This document shows positions 35,451 through 46,260 of a DNA stretch of 64,000 nucleotides, piece after piece. This stretch comes from Ampullaceana balthica (lineage: Eukaryota; Mollusca; Gastropoda; Lymnaeidae): positions 992,001 to 1,056,000 of the forward strand of contig CALYLW010000059.1 of assembly GCA_944989445.1 (NCBI GenBank), given 5' to 3'. Position 1 is the stretch's first letter. Each line of letters starts with the position of its first letter. Position numbers and translations under genes: made by a program. The notes under the pieces are model-generated. The model had not been told where the DNA came from. It ran no database searches and saw only the letters and a program-made list of their open reading frames with translations.

Positions 35451-36133
35451 TAACATAAGTATTAAATTAACTTTCATATCATAACAAACACAAAAATTAC
35501 AGTACATTATACATAATCATAATATACATAATATAAGGGACTGTACTCATGCACTAAAGAGGACATGCATACATTTATGTGTCATGGCATCAGAGCTCCA
35601 CTTTATTTATAATGATTTACTTTGTGATGTTATTTTTTATAAACTTTTTGCATGACACTTATTCTTTGGGCTAGGAAAAAGCATCAAGTGAAATCCATTA
35701 TTTACATATAAAATTTCTCTTGTCTTATCTGAAGAGTCGTACACCCTTTGCTAAAATGTATCTGCAAACATAAATCTATCATTTGCTTAAATAATTTATA
35801 ATTGACTAACCTTTACTTCAGGACTTTTAAAAAAGTCAAAAATATTTATGCAAATGTACATTACAAAATGGCATTGGCCAACTGTAAAACATTGACATTG
35901 TAAAACTGATATCCTGAATAAAGTTATCCTGCCGACAACGCCAAACTGTACCCGAGTGGTGGCTAAGTTAAATAATAATAATAATAAAGAAGTCCAAGTC
36001 ACTTTGTAAAGGATAACAAACAGTTTATTTTTGAATTACAAGAATACACTGTGAACAAGTCACTCTGCTCTCTACGCTACCTCACACAGACCAGGGGCAG
36101 TGTGTTACTGGCCCTCCGGTGTGTCCCTGCTCA

Positions 36134-36826
36134 TCACAGGACTGACCTCCCCGTGCAGTAAAACACGGGTAGCTGGTTAGTCGCTTTGGGTGAACTCCAG
36201 TTGCATCGAGGGCTGGAGTAAACCTGCATTGACCCATGAAGGTCCCTAAAGCAGACTGCTGAGGTCAACTCTAGCAGACGGCTACAGTTTAAACTGTAGC
36301 CGTCTGCTAGAGTTGACCTCCAGTAGCGTTGTTGGCAGGATATAATCGCAACTGTTCTTCTTCTTAGCTGCCTTTGATCAAGTTGGACGGCGGTATTTGG
36401 TGCAACCCCAAAGACTTTGTTTTTAAGGTGACGAATATGGTCCCAAATGTTTGTTTTGACATTCTTCCTAATATCTTTTTCAACAGCAGTCATTTGCATG
36501 CAGGCATCTTTTACATGAGTCAAAACTTCTTCAGACGCAGTCGGCAGTAGGTTTATGCGTAGCTGCGCCAAAACTTCATCAGGTGTGGGGATGGACTTGT
36601 TTTCTCTTGGCTTCATTAGCCTGGCCAAATGTCCTTCCTTTAGTTTATGATTATGCCAATCCGAGGGCAACTGATCAAAAATTCTGTCTAAAAATTTGTT
36701 ATAGTTATCTACTTTTATGTATCTGGCCTTATCTGAAGAACCAGCTCTGTTTGGCTGTCTGCGACTACCTTTTCTGCTCCTCTTTCGGTTTGTTGTCATG
36801 CTTGAGTAGATGATCCTTATGGTCAA
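36134..36826 (-). CDS. Unrecognised 230-codon ORF, disrupted by a palindrome
   Basis: The ORF opens with a basic segment (TTNRKRSRKGSRRQPNRAG; a better start may be the second Met, MTTNRKRS), followed by a folded-looking region with DNYNKFLDRIFDQLPSDWHN, PRENKSIPTPDEVLAQLR and a helical stretch up to NKVFGVAPNT. I do not recognise the family. At about residue 170 the sequence enters a perfect 60-bp palindrome (36261-36320), after which the composition no longer looks coding, so the last 60 residues are probably artefactual read-through. It may be the first exon of a gene, or part of a mobile element; no RT, integrase or DDE motif is visible. Confidence 0.35.
   Translation of the reverse strand: MTIRIIYSSMTTNRKRSRKGSRRQPNRAGSSDKARYIKVDNYNKFLDRIFDQLPSDWHNHKLKEGHLARLMKPRENKSIPTPDEVLAQLRINLLPTASEEVLTHVKDACMQMTAVEKDIRKNVKTNIWDHIRHLKNKVFGVAPNTAVQLDQRQLRRRTVAIISCQQRYWRSTLADGYSLNCSRLLELTSAVCFRDLHGSMQVYSSPRCNWSSPKATNQLPVFYCTGRSVL
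36261..36320. repeat. Perfect 60-bp palindrome without spacer
   Basis: The 30 bases GAGGTCAACT...CTACAGTTT are followed at once by their exact reverse complement AAACTGTAGC...AGTTGACCTC. The centre lies between 36290 and 36291 (GTTTAAAC). Symmetry stops at 36260/36321. A weaker inverted pair around it (TATCCTGCCGACAACGCC at about 35925, TAGCGTTGTTGGCAGGATA at about 36325) hints at a larger fold-back. Confidence 0.97.
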
Positions 36827-38570
36827 CTCAGGAGACGCCTGTTAGAATTATAATTTACTAAGATATCAAAGATAATTCACAGCTCTTTATCAGCAAATTA
36901 ACTAGCAGATGATAAAGTGAAACTAAAATAAACTAGAATTTTTTTAACTGTGTATGGTCACAAAAAGTCTATTGCCAGTGACTCACGGGACACACCTTTG
37001 CTATTGATTTAAAGTTTGTTATTCTACTTTAAAGTCTACCTACTTTTGCCTAAAGAACAATCGGTTAACATACTGAGATAAAACAACATATTCAGCCTTA
37101 AGTAAATAAACAATGACATGCAAAATAAACTAGAATATATATTACCGTGACTCACGGGACCAAAAATGAGATATATTTTCAATTCCACTACAGACAGCAA
37201 AACAATTAAAGTGCATAAATTATATGTACAAACTAGTTCTTTGTTATATTAGCAACTCACCTGAATCAGCAATTTGGTTAAAACAAATGAAATGTGTACA
37301 CTGGGAATTTCCAAGTGGAAAACACCATAACTGGGATAGTTATTACGATTGTTTTAAATAAGTCATATAATGTTACTGCTTATCACTGCATACACAATTT
37401 TAGCATATTCTGATAGAGCAGAATGTAATCTTTAAGAAAATGTATAGTTTTCCTATGCTAGAACAATTTGAAAAAATAATGTTGCTGTTTAGGTTAGTGT
37501 GGAATGACTGATTAAGTTTTTCAAGATGGAAAGAAAAGATGTCTTATTCGTTGACATAGGGACAAGTATTGCAACGATTTTCGGTTGCAACCATTTGTTT
37601 CAATGTGTGTTTTCATTGTAAGAAGGTGACTTCTTTCTCTTTTTAAAAGACCTTTTGAAGTTAGAGGGTCAGCAATGGGGATTAGCCGATTTTATGAGAA
37701 CGACCTTGCTATCAATAAGGTTATGGGGATGGAAAGTTAAACCAAATTTAGATTGATCACAGTGGTCAGAAAAGTTGATTTAAAAAGTCCTGTCTTGTCA
37801 TAACTTTAATTCGATTGACAGCGGGTGTTCAAATTGGCTCAGAATATGACCTTTTTCGAAAAAAAAATAATTTAAACTGTACCTCCCTCCTCAAATCTGC
37901 CTCATCACTACAGAATCTTTCAAGTCTCAGTATTTTTGGAAACGGGACAGAATTTTTGGCAAGATTGAGGATAGGACTATGAATTCATCAAGAAACGATG
38001 GCTTTCTGTAGGCTGTAATAAAATGATGTAGATGTTAGTATGTTGATATTGTTGATTCCTTGTCTCGTAGATTCTTTGCTTTGAAAACACAGTTTTTGCT
38101 CTTCTTTACTACACATCTTACACATAAATCAGATAGGCAGTTCTGGGGCGTGAAATGCTATATTTAAGCGTATATTTCTCAAAGGCAAAGGACAGTGTAT
38201 TGATTAATTGTATTAATGGTTTAAAACCTCTCTGAAGACTACATTTTTAGTGAAAACTCTTTCCTCAAGTAATCTTGTCCCTCCGTTGTAATTATTTTTA
38301 TCCTGACTGTGTAAAAAGACTTTGTTCGAGAAAATGCACAAGAAAGTTTCCCATGACTTAAGACGGGAGAAGAAGACAAATACATGCCAAGTGAGTCCAA
38401 TGTCTGTCCCCGTCTTTTGTTCATTCTCATGCAAATTCCAGTCTCAGTGGAATTGTTTGCGTCTTAATGTAAAGGAAAGTTCAGATTCACTTAATACAAG
38501 AATAACTCTTGCAATGAATACCCTCGTACCTTTAAGATAACCATTGAGTATTTGACATTCAATGACCCTT
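36827..38570. other. No gene recognised
   Basis: Nothing supported. The short dyad GTGACTCACGGGAC occurs twice (36979 and 37148). Short open frames at 38213-38540 on both strands have no recognisable content. Confidence 0.5.
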
Positions 38571-38576
38571 GACATC

Positions 38577-38994
38577 ATTTCTTGACAACCAATCTTGTGC
38601 CGCTGCAGAGACCACATGTAGAGTCAAGGTTTAGTAAAAGCTTGACTACTGCATTAACTATTAAGTTTAGAGTATGTGATGGCATATCTCCGGGAGTCCT
38701 GTTCCAGAATTCTATTGGATAGTTAGCTATTTTCTTGGCATTCGCACTATCCTTTAGAAGCGAATCTACGCTTGTGTATCATTTTAATTCAGACTCAATT
38801 CGTCTAAGGACATTGTCATTTAGCTCAAGAAAGTCCATGTTTTTTGGAGTCACGATTACACGGTTTGAAATGCTATTATCCCCAGGTTTGATGACTTGAG
38901 GAAAGCTAGCGTCGACAATGCAACTGTTTTCAACACACACAGGAGGAACTTTAAAGATGCCTTCTGGAAATCCAGGCTCTTGAACTGTCACACC
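38577..38994 (-). pseudogene. Helitron Pif1-like helicase fragment (copy A)
   Basis: The minus strand reads PGFPEGIFKVPP..., then NRVIVTPKNMDFLELNDNVLRRIE, a stop, and in the same frame NYPIEFW...GDMPSHTLNL...LPNLD...GLCSGTRLVVKK. This is the segment between helicase motifs IV and VI of Helitron/Helentron Pif1 helicases (variant of PPHxLxLKxGxxxxLLRNL...LCNGTRL). It lacks the Walker A/B half and the REP domain. Probable age is high, given several substitutions in invariant positions. Confidence 0.75.
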
Positions 38995-38999
38995 TTATA

Positions 39000-39123
39000 G
39001 CAGTATATATTCATAATAGATGTATAACTAGCTGCAATTACCAGGCTTCCCGGGTTTAAAATAAGGTTTTCTGTAGAAGCGTACAAAACTGTTAATTTGC
39101 ATGCAATAAAATTAAGGTTACAT
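39000..39123. repeat. Helentron-like terminal motif
   Basis: ATAGATGTATAACTAGCTGC followed by CCCGGG resembles the TATA-(N)-ACTAGCTGTACCCGG ends of Helentrons. The same type of motif occurs at 40562 and 13941. Confidence 0.45.
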
Positions 39124-40035
39124 TTATCTTAAAGCTATTTGATAGACACAATTTTTGGCAGCTCCATATGGAGTGTGTACAAAAAGATTTTCCTCTTTGC
39201 CCACTCTGGAGCAGACCACATACAACTGCCCATGAGAAAAGCATGGTGTCTGCAAGTCTATACCAGCAAACCCAAGAGACTGCCCTGTGACTTGTTGATT
39301 GTCACGGCAAAGCACAGTTTCAAAGGGAACTGTATTCTCTTGAATTGTATGGTGTTGTATGTGGGAATGATAGATATTCCTGGAATGAAGACATCCTCAC
39401 CCTTAGCACACCCTGCCTGTGAGTACTGTTGCTTGAATGGCATGTTGCCTCAGCTTCTTCACAATTAATTTTGTGCCATTGCACAACCTGGGTGCTTCAA
39501 TATTTCGGATCAGCATTATTGGAGCACCAACTTTCAGAATCAAGTTGTGGGCTTGCAAACCAGGAGTCTGGATGGAATTCAAGAACTCAATGTGATATTG
39601 TACTGCTTCATCATCATTAAGGATGCAGTCTATTGACTTGTGGGCATATTCTTGCCATGGAATGTGCTTCTGAATGGTGACATTGAGCTTCTCAACCACA
39701 TCATTTCCGCTTGTCAGAATTGCTCTATGAGAAAGCCAGTCCTGATCGTTGAAGTTTTGCTGTATGTTAGGATACACCTTGGACAGAAGTTCGTCAGGAG
39801 AATTGACAATTTAATCACATCGCATAATGATGAGGCCTGTTGAAGGATCTTCAGGAATTTTACCATCTCCATTCTGGAGCAACTTTTTTGCAAATTGACC
39901 TGCAGACAAATCACCATGAATGTGTGACCGCATGTTTGTAGTAATAATAATGATATAATCATGATAAATGTAAATGCACAGTGAATTACATACCGCACAA
40001 AGGGCTACTGCAGCGAAGAAGTTTGGAGTATTCAA
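39124..40035 (-). pseudogene. Helitron Pif1-like helicase C-terminal half (copy B)
   Basis: Minus-strand frames give GDLSAGQFAKKLLQNGDGKIPEDPSTGLI, a stop, then SHRAILTSGNDVVEKLNVTI, HNLILKVGAPIMLIRNI, LCNGTKLIVKKL, a frameshift in the GCAKGEDVFIPGI region, FAVTINKSQG (motif VI) and the end LYVVCSRVGKEENLFVH. This is the normal C-terminus of the Helitron helicase (YVALSRVxxxxxLxV). It ends at 39124. No Walker A. A few lesions (at least one stop and one frameshift) inactivate it. Confidence 0.85.
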
Positions 40036-40290
40036 AATTATGGCTGAGGAGTCTGTAGATAAAAATCGTGATAAACCGGTTGTTTATTAACCGCCGGAAG
40101 CGCGTTCCAGCCGCTCACCTGCAGCATTAAACTATGTGCACCAGTTATGACTGCACCAATAATACAGCACATTGCGTTAAAAATAAAATATGTGACTGTA
40201 AAGTTAGACATATCAAGCGAGAAACGCCTTTTTGTTAATCTCGACACCAAAATGTTTATTATGTTTCGTCTTAATTTTCAATAATTAATT
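39985..40290. repeat. Helitron-associated repeat (also near 47520 and 55545)
   Basis: The segment with CTGCAGCGAAGAAGTTTGGA, ATGGCTGAGGAGTC and ACCGCCGGAAGCG is repeated in the same orientation at 47515-47725. Its right part (GAGAAACGC...GTTAATCTCGACACC) recurs at about 55555-55610. It probably belongs to the leader of the local Helitron family. Confidence 0.75.
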
Positions 40291-40309
40291 TTATTATCGG
40301 GAGTTTACA

Positions 40310-40600
40310 CTGACTGACTGACGGACGCGCTTAGCCGCAATATACATAAGATGGAACGAAACCTGTTTAAGGACCTTCCCCATGTAATTTTGTGTACCTG
40401 TACCAAATTTCACGTTTATTATTTGGTTGATCTTAAGTTATAAGGGAACAGACAAACAGACAGACAACAAATGCGTCTTATATGTATAGAGATATAAAAT
40501 TAAATTTAAAATTACTTACATAATATTTACATGAGCGCTCACACAAAGCGGAGATATATAAATAACTAGCTTTGGTACCCCGGCGTTTCACGATTTAAAA
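40310..40600. repeat. Helentron 3'-type sequence
   Basis: CCAAATTTCACGTTTATTA, then the pyrimidine/purine tail ACAGACAAACAGACAGAC, TTATATGTATAGAGATA and, after 70 bp, AAATAACTAGCTTTGGTACC. This order (ACCAAATTTCA, CAGACAGACA, TATATAGAT) is a familiar end of Helentron-type and related elements. The stretch 40490-40553, with GCTCACACAAAGCGG, recurs at about 63080-63155. Confidence 0.55.
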
Positions 40601-40717
40601 AATAGTAAACATATTTTTAAAAAAAAAGAAATTTATTTCAATTCATTCATTTAAAAAATAATTTTAAAAATACATTAAAATTTAATTTTTAAAAAGTACA
40701 TGTTATTTATATATCAC

Positions 40718-41092
40718 TTATGATAAAGCTTGTCGATAGAATATATTTTTGGTTTTTCCTTCTGGTGCAAAAATGAAAAGATTTCTTGTGGACCCAACTC
40801 TAGAACATGCCACATATAGCTGTCCATGGGCAAAGCATGCTTCCTCAAGTACAATGCCTGCCACTTTTAAATACTGTCCATGTGCCTTGTTGATAGACAT
40901 GGCAAATGCAAGCCTGATTGGAAATTGGAGGCGCTTGAAATCAAAAGGCATATCTGTTGGTATGAATGGAATTCTTGGGATGAAAACATCTTCTCCTTTG
41001 GCACAGCCTGACAAAATTGTGGCTTCTATTACATGAGTAAAGAGATTCTTGATGCTCAATCTTGTTCCATTGCATAGTTTAGGGGGATCCAA
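40718..41092 (-). pseudogene. Helitron Pif1-like helicase C-terminus (copy C)
   Basis: 124 codons: PPKLCNGTRLSIKNL, GEDVFIPRIPFIP, FPIRLAFAMSINKAHGQ (motif VI region) and LYVACSRVGSTRNLFIFAPEG. It is an uninterrupted C-terminal helicase end. Immediately upstream (in the gene's sense) comes the Helitron N-terminal zinc-binding segment at 41105-41377, so most of the protein (REP and the Walker A/B half) is deleted. It is not the continuation of copy B, as both contain the same part of the protein. Confidence 0.85.
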
Positions 41093-41104
41093 ATTTCTCA
41101 GAAC

Positions 41105-41377
41105 TCAGAAGTATTGATATTTTAAGTTTTTAATTCCAAGTTGTGTGAAAGCATGCAAGGAGGCTCTAATGAAAGGTGTCATTTGAAAGCATGAGTTGTA
41201 TTTTCTGATGTTGGCTAGGAAGCGTTTAGTCGTTTGAGATACACCTTGAAGCAAATTACCAAGTGGTTCAGGTGGATGTTGCAGAGTCTCTAGTTTAACT
41301 TTACCATTGGAACAGCACATTCCAGGATGCTCATCTTTCCACTTAAATGCACTGCAATGCTTGCAGATTAATTCCAT
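41105..41377 (-). pseudogene. Helitron N-terminal zinc-binding segment
   Basis: 90 codons: ICKHCSAFKWKDEHPGMCCS (cysteine cluster), LETLQHPPEPLGNLLQG, FLANIRKYNSCFQMTPF. This matches the N-terminal region of Helitron-like proteins (CxxCxAxxFxxExxxxCCxxGxV...P..L..L......F..NIR.YNSxFxMxSFG). The frame then runs into unrelated sequence (LGIKNLKYQYF) and stops at the junction with copy C. Confidence 0.85.
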
Positions 41378-41467
41378 CTCACCAATGTTGACCTTTTGAT
41401 GTTGATGGTATGGAATATTTGGGTCATATTAATGAGCAGCACCTTTTAGGTCTTTCTGCATTTCATT

Positions 41468-42214
41468 TCATCTTCTATTTAAATTTCCATATCTCTGGTC
41501 TGCAAGTCTTGCCTGGGTTTGTTCATTGGTTTCATTTGCTCTTCTTTTTGAAACTCTTTCACTCTTATCAGCCAGTCTTGCCTGGGTTTGTTCATTGGTT
41601 TCATTTGCTCTTCTGATTGAAGATCTGACTCTCTCATCTGCAAGTCTTGCCCGGGTTTGTTCATTGGTTTCATTTGCTTTTCTGTTTGAAACTCTTTCAC
41701 TCTCATCAGCCAGTCTTGCCTGGGTTTGTTCATTGGTTTCATTTTTTCTATGTAAGGCTTGCTTGCTCATATGTCTCGGACTGATGAACGAAATTTTGCA
41801 CTTATGCATAAGTGATCTATTTTGGTTTTTGGTGCAATTAGATGAGGTTTGATTAGAAGGTTTGAAAAATGACAAAATTCTATTAGTCTCTCCATTTTGA
41901 TTTAAGTTTCCGATACCATGTTTTCCTATGCATCTTTCAATATCTTTGTTGTCCTCCCCTACTTCGGAATTAAAATCTCCCATCACAACAATAATATCAT
42001 GTTTTGGTATTTCCCTAATTGTGTCCGTCAACAGATTGTAGAATGAGTCTTTCTGGGCGTCAGTGTTATCGTTGGTTTGTGCATAGTGTCTACCGTCGCG
42101 GGTGTTTTCTTCTTGACACCTTCTCTCTTTGAGTTTGTTAAAAGGGGGGTAGTCACTAAGGGTAAGTCTAAACTGGTTCAGGAATTTAACATTGCCATAT
42201 AAGGCTATTTGCAC
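41468..42214 (-). pseudogene. Chimeric ORF: LINE endonuclease fragment fused to Helitron N-terminal repeats
   Basis: 248 codons open throughout. The first half is LINE endonuclease: QTNDNTDAQKDSFYNLLTD and IIVVMGDFNSEVGEDNK, then GKHGIGNLNQNGE. After about residue 110 the frame continues without a stop into Helitron-type sequence, ending in roughly four copies of a 23-24-residue repeat with the core RRANETNEQTQARLADKSER. Such NETxEQxxARLA repeats are typical of Helitron protein N-termini. The nuclease part lacks its start and its catalytic histidine end, so it is a fragment. The fusion may be accidental but is clean. Confidence 0.7.
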
Positions 42215-42600
42215 ATTAAAAATGTTTTAAGCTGCTTAGACTACCAGTCCCAAAGACCAAAGGGTACTGCTGATCAGCCTGTGCTTTCGGGTTGGATATC
42301 AAATGACCGTCCCACCTCAAAGGGGTAGAGCAACCCCTACAAATGAGGACTTTTTGTTTGACGTAGTTAACATGAGGAATATTTATTTTCTGAAAGAAAT
42401 TTGATGGCTCTATAAAGACCATTTGAACTTTTCATTCATAATTTTTTTTAAACGTTCAAACAAATCCAAAAATGATTATAGTGGTACTTAAAAATAAAAT
42501 AATAACTATAATAATGACACATATGAACTTCTTATGCTTCAATTTTTTAAAAATTGTTTATTTAAACGGCTTTAAAATTGACAGGACCTCGATAAGACCC
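42215..42600 (-). other. Probable LINE 5' debris
   Basis: A short minus-strand frame (CRGCSTPLRWDGHLISN...QQYPLVFGTG) precedes the endonuclease fragment. It may be 5' leader of the same LINE. No motif supports more. Confidence 0.3.
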
Positions 42601-42601
42601 C

Positions 42602-43495
42602 TTAAAAGACATGATTGTTAATTACTGTCACTGTCACTATCTTTGAGTGAGTGGGGCCTATGGCGGAATGCAAAAAATTCTTGGGTGGCGCAAAATTGCG
42701 CACAGACAAAAAAATTAGAACAAGCGGTGCTAAGAGAAAAGGTTGGAAGCTATTGATTTTCTTTACACCGAAATTACACAACGTACAAACCATAAAATTT
42801 CCTTCGACGATTTGGTAAGAACCAAATGACGTCATTTGAAATGCGCTCTTGTACTTTCGAACGTTGTTAAAGAAATGCTCACTTTGAGGATGTTCGCCAT
42901 TTAACAGGCCCACAAGAAGGCCAGGAAGCTTATGTAAATGAGTGAGAGAGACTTTAGCACCGTTACAGCACCATCCAGGAGACTCTTATTTCCACCTAAG
43001 AACTTGAAAAAACTCACATTCAACATCCATAGATCCAATATGTAGAGGTTTTGTCAGATTCATACGGTATTTTTGAGTCGTACGCAAATCCACAATCAGC
43101 TTTTTTGAGCCAAACATTTTGTTTTCGTTTGAGTCGCTTTTCATTTTTGGGATCGTATCTAGAAACAGCGTCTGTATTTACTTGTGGATTGTTCTGCGTA
43201 TATTTAGTGACATCGTCTCTATTTACTTGTGGATTGTCCTGCGTGTATATAGCGACAGCGTCTCTATTAACTTCAGGATTTGTCTGCGAGTATTTTGCAG
43301 CTGCGTCACGAAGTTGTTTCTGTCTAGCTGCATCAGAAAATCTACCACGTTTGACTCACTCGTCTCCTTTTTTTTTACTGGTTTCACATAGCTGCTGCAC
43401 ATTGGTGCTGCCACATTCAGTTTGAGATTCATTGTGTGTTTCAATTACGTTAGTAATTGTAAGGCTTGGTGTGTTAAAAATGACCTTCGGCATCT
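42602..43495 (-). pseudogene. Helitron N-terminal region (copy D) with peptide repeats
   Basis: Starting with MPKVIF at 43494, minus-strand frames give CSSYVKPVKKK, then RGRFSDAARQKQLRDAAAKY, and three tandem peptides YSQTNPEVNRDAVAI / YTQDNPQVNRDDVTK / YTQNNPQVNTDAVSR, followed by a basic segment and the cysteine/FxNxRxYxxxFQMTSFG block (HFFNNVRKYKSAFQMTSFG). These are parts of a Helitron protein upstream of REP. At least two frameshifts and stops break it. The repeat peptides differ from those of copy C (41468), so this is a different Helitron lineage. Confidence 0.75.
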
Positions 43496-43660
43496 GTCAA
43501 GCGTTGTAGGCATACAGCCGGTTTCATCAATAACTTCGAAGCCTGATTTTGAGAGTTTAAACTTTCAATAAGTGTCCCCTACTCATATCGTAACCCATGA
43601 ATCTAAGACGTTTAAGGGGCATGGGAGGTTGTCCAAAGGTGTAAAAGATTTGTCTATATT
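43441..43660. repeat. Helitron leader repeat (also 63780-64000)
   Basis: Sequence containing CATCAATAACTTCGAAGCC and GTAACCCATGAATCTAAGAC is repeated in the same orientation at 63780-64000 with few differences. It includes the MPKVI start codon and about 165 bp upstream of it. Confidence 0.9.
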
Positions 43661-44175
43661 GGTACACTTGAAAGCGACAACCGAACAATTCAGCGGCAGC
43701 TATCAACTCACATGCAGAACCATAGGCTTAAGCATTTCACTCTTATAGTTCTCCCTGTGTAGTGTAATTATCGCCTGTACCATCATCAGTCCACAACTTG
43801 AACCGGTCCCAATCATTCAATACATTAGACACAATGTTCCTCCAGATATCAAGAGTAAGCCTAATATGGCCGTGCAATACGTAACAGCGAGAATGGAAAA
43901 GGCTGGCGCCAACTCCGGGCATTTAATTACAGTTCTGTGATCAATGGTGATCACCTCGACAGATATATTAATCATTAGATAGATTAATCAATGAGACAGC
44001 TCTTTATTATTTTTTTAAAATAGCAGTTAAAGTTATTTAAGAAATGACTTAAGATAACAATAACAAACCATATATTTTCACATTCGTCATATCATTGACC
44101 AAACAAGCGTCCTGAAATTAATTGTGATGTACGCTAGATTGCTGTGCCTTCTAAATTTATAATTAATTTAAACAT
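43661..44175. other. No gene recognised
   Basis: Probably Helitron upstream sequence; contains no supported coding region. Confidence 0.4.
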
Positions 44176-45169
44176 TTAATACAAATGAAATATCAACATA
44201 CATAATTTGCTATGTATGTTCGCCCGTCCGTTCGTAATGCTACTAATTTTAGAAAGCAGCGTGTCGAGGTGAGAATCCATGACTGAGCGGCACTGAGGCG
44301 TGAGATTATAAGTGAGAAAGGTGGAGGGAATTGTAAGGTGTGGTTGGAGATGGGATAGTGTGAATCGTGTGAAAACGGAGGTCTTCACCGAAAAAAACAA
44401 CAACACGGCACCACCTAATAGTTTGATGGATGGAACATAAGGGTCTTCAGACATTAGTTCCTTGAAAAGTTTGTCAACTGCATTTACACCATCGCGTAGT
44501 GCCATGGATGCAGTGGCGTAGCTAGGGGTGGGGGCGGTCCGCCCCGGGCGGCACACATTTTGGGGGCGGCTTTTGTGGGCATTTGAAAAATAAAGTCGTT
44601 TCCGACAACCGCCTTTATTCTTTTGAAGGGGAAAACCAAGGTGAAACAAAAATATTCTGAGTTTCGAGTCATAATTAACGGATTCACGCAACATTTGTTT
44701 GATTACATAGTGGTTGTTATAACTAACGCAAAACCATTCAAAAATTTAAACTCGCTCAAAAAAGGTATCGATTTGTTTTGGAAAACTAAGCGGTAATAGT
44801 CACAGATGACGCTTTTATAAGAAAACTGCTCACACACAAAAACAACAACACATCACCGCTGGGCCGAATAATATGGGCTATTAATATCGCCACGACAGTT
44901 TTTGCTTGGAATTTCGACATGCGCAGAATGATGCGCTAAGTACCTACATGGCATGGTGGTAAATCAAATTTATTTTGTTTTTATCGCATTGAAGTAGCAC
45001 ACATAATTTGTGTTTTTTTTAATTAAAATACACCTATCCAATTAAAGTAATGTGTAAATAATTTAAATTGTTTATTTTATTTAAAATTATTAAAATTTAT
45101 GGCAAGAACATGAAAATAGTCAAATTTATCCGTTAATAAACATCACAATAGCATAAATAATTTCGAAAA

Positions 45170-46260
45170 GACATCCTTTAAAATTTCAAGCGTCTTGGAA
45201 AAATTGACATCTGAAGAAGTACTAGTAAAACAAGATCAGATGCTGGAATTTTCCTCAGTTCAAGGAAATCTTTTTCATTTCTATGTAATCTGAATTTATG
45301 GGAACCCACATTTAAAAAAAAATTAATGCAAACCCATTTCATCGAACAAAGAGATGTTCTAATACAGAACGCTGTCATAGAGAGTTGGATATATCAACTG
45401 AACGCCGAGTTAGAAGGAGAAAAAAATCTGAGTGGGATAAATTCAGAAGACGTGGTTATATCTTTATAGCAAGAAGTACAACGAGAAATGTTTTTATCCA
45501 TGGATGAAATTATAAAAGAAAAGAACGCGTTGATGAGTTGCATGTACTTGCAAGAAAATATTCGTTTTTAATACCATGTAACCTACCAAATGAAGAATTT
45601 TAACATCAAATAAATTTCTTTATTGACATTGATAAAGAACAGTTCAATATTGAAACAAAAAGGATCCAACTCCAGGTTTTTATGGCCGTACAGAGGGCTT
45701 GTCTTAGCTATTATATTGCGGGGCCCTATGCGGCTTATTATGCGAAAAGGATTGCGCGGGCCCCAGTTTGGGTAGGGATAAGGTATTAATAAGGATAATG
45801 AGTGAAAATTAAGATAGATGGGGGCTATGAAAGAGCGGGACTCACTGCGGCCGCATAGGTTGCAGTGGCCTAAGACCAGCCCTGGCTGTACGTACACTAC
45901 AAGAAGAGAAATTATGTTAGATAAACGGGGAAAATGCTCCATTGATCTATTAAAATTAAAATATATACAGCAGTACAGATTGGAAAATTCTGTACCCAAC
46001 ATTATAATTTTGCAAAGAATCTTTTCAACAATTGCTATCAGTGTCGCTAGTTGTGAAAGGAGCTTCTCCAAACTGAAGTTGATAAAAACATTATCTTCGT
46101 TCCACAATGAGTGATTTAAGACTACAAAATCTTGCAATATTGTCCATAGAACAAGATATAATAAATAATTTAAATTTTGATAGCATTATACACGATTTTT
46201 CTACTATGAAAGTTATGTTTGTAAATTTAAATATGTTTACATACTAATGTATTCAATTTC
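45170..46260 (+). pseudogene. hAT transposase relic with hATC dimerisation block
   Basis: The clearest part is + strand 45892-46110: LLKLKYIQQYRLENSVPNI then ILQRIFSTIAISVASCERSF and SKLKLIKT, the C-terminal dimerisation motif of hAT transposases of the TTF/ZMYM1-like group. After a frameshift near 46105 it continues MSDLRLQNLAILSIEQD to a stop near 46245. Upstream, REMFLSMDEIIKEKNAL (about 45485) and scattered fragments show the middle of the gene, which the MITE at 45692-45883 interrupts. Confidence 0.75.
45692..45883. mobile_element. hAT MITE inside the hAT transposase gene
   Basis: Inverted ends AGAGGGCTTGTCTTAG and CTAAGACCAGCCCT; flanked by ggccgtac (45684) and ggctgtac (45884), an 8-bp duplication with one mismatch. 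Interior GC-rich (GCGGGGCCC, GCGGCCGC), non-coding. Confidence 0.8.
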
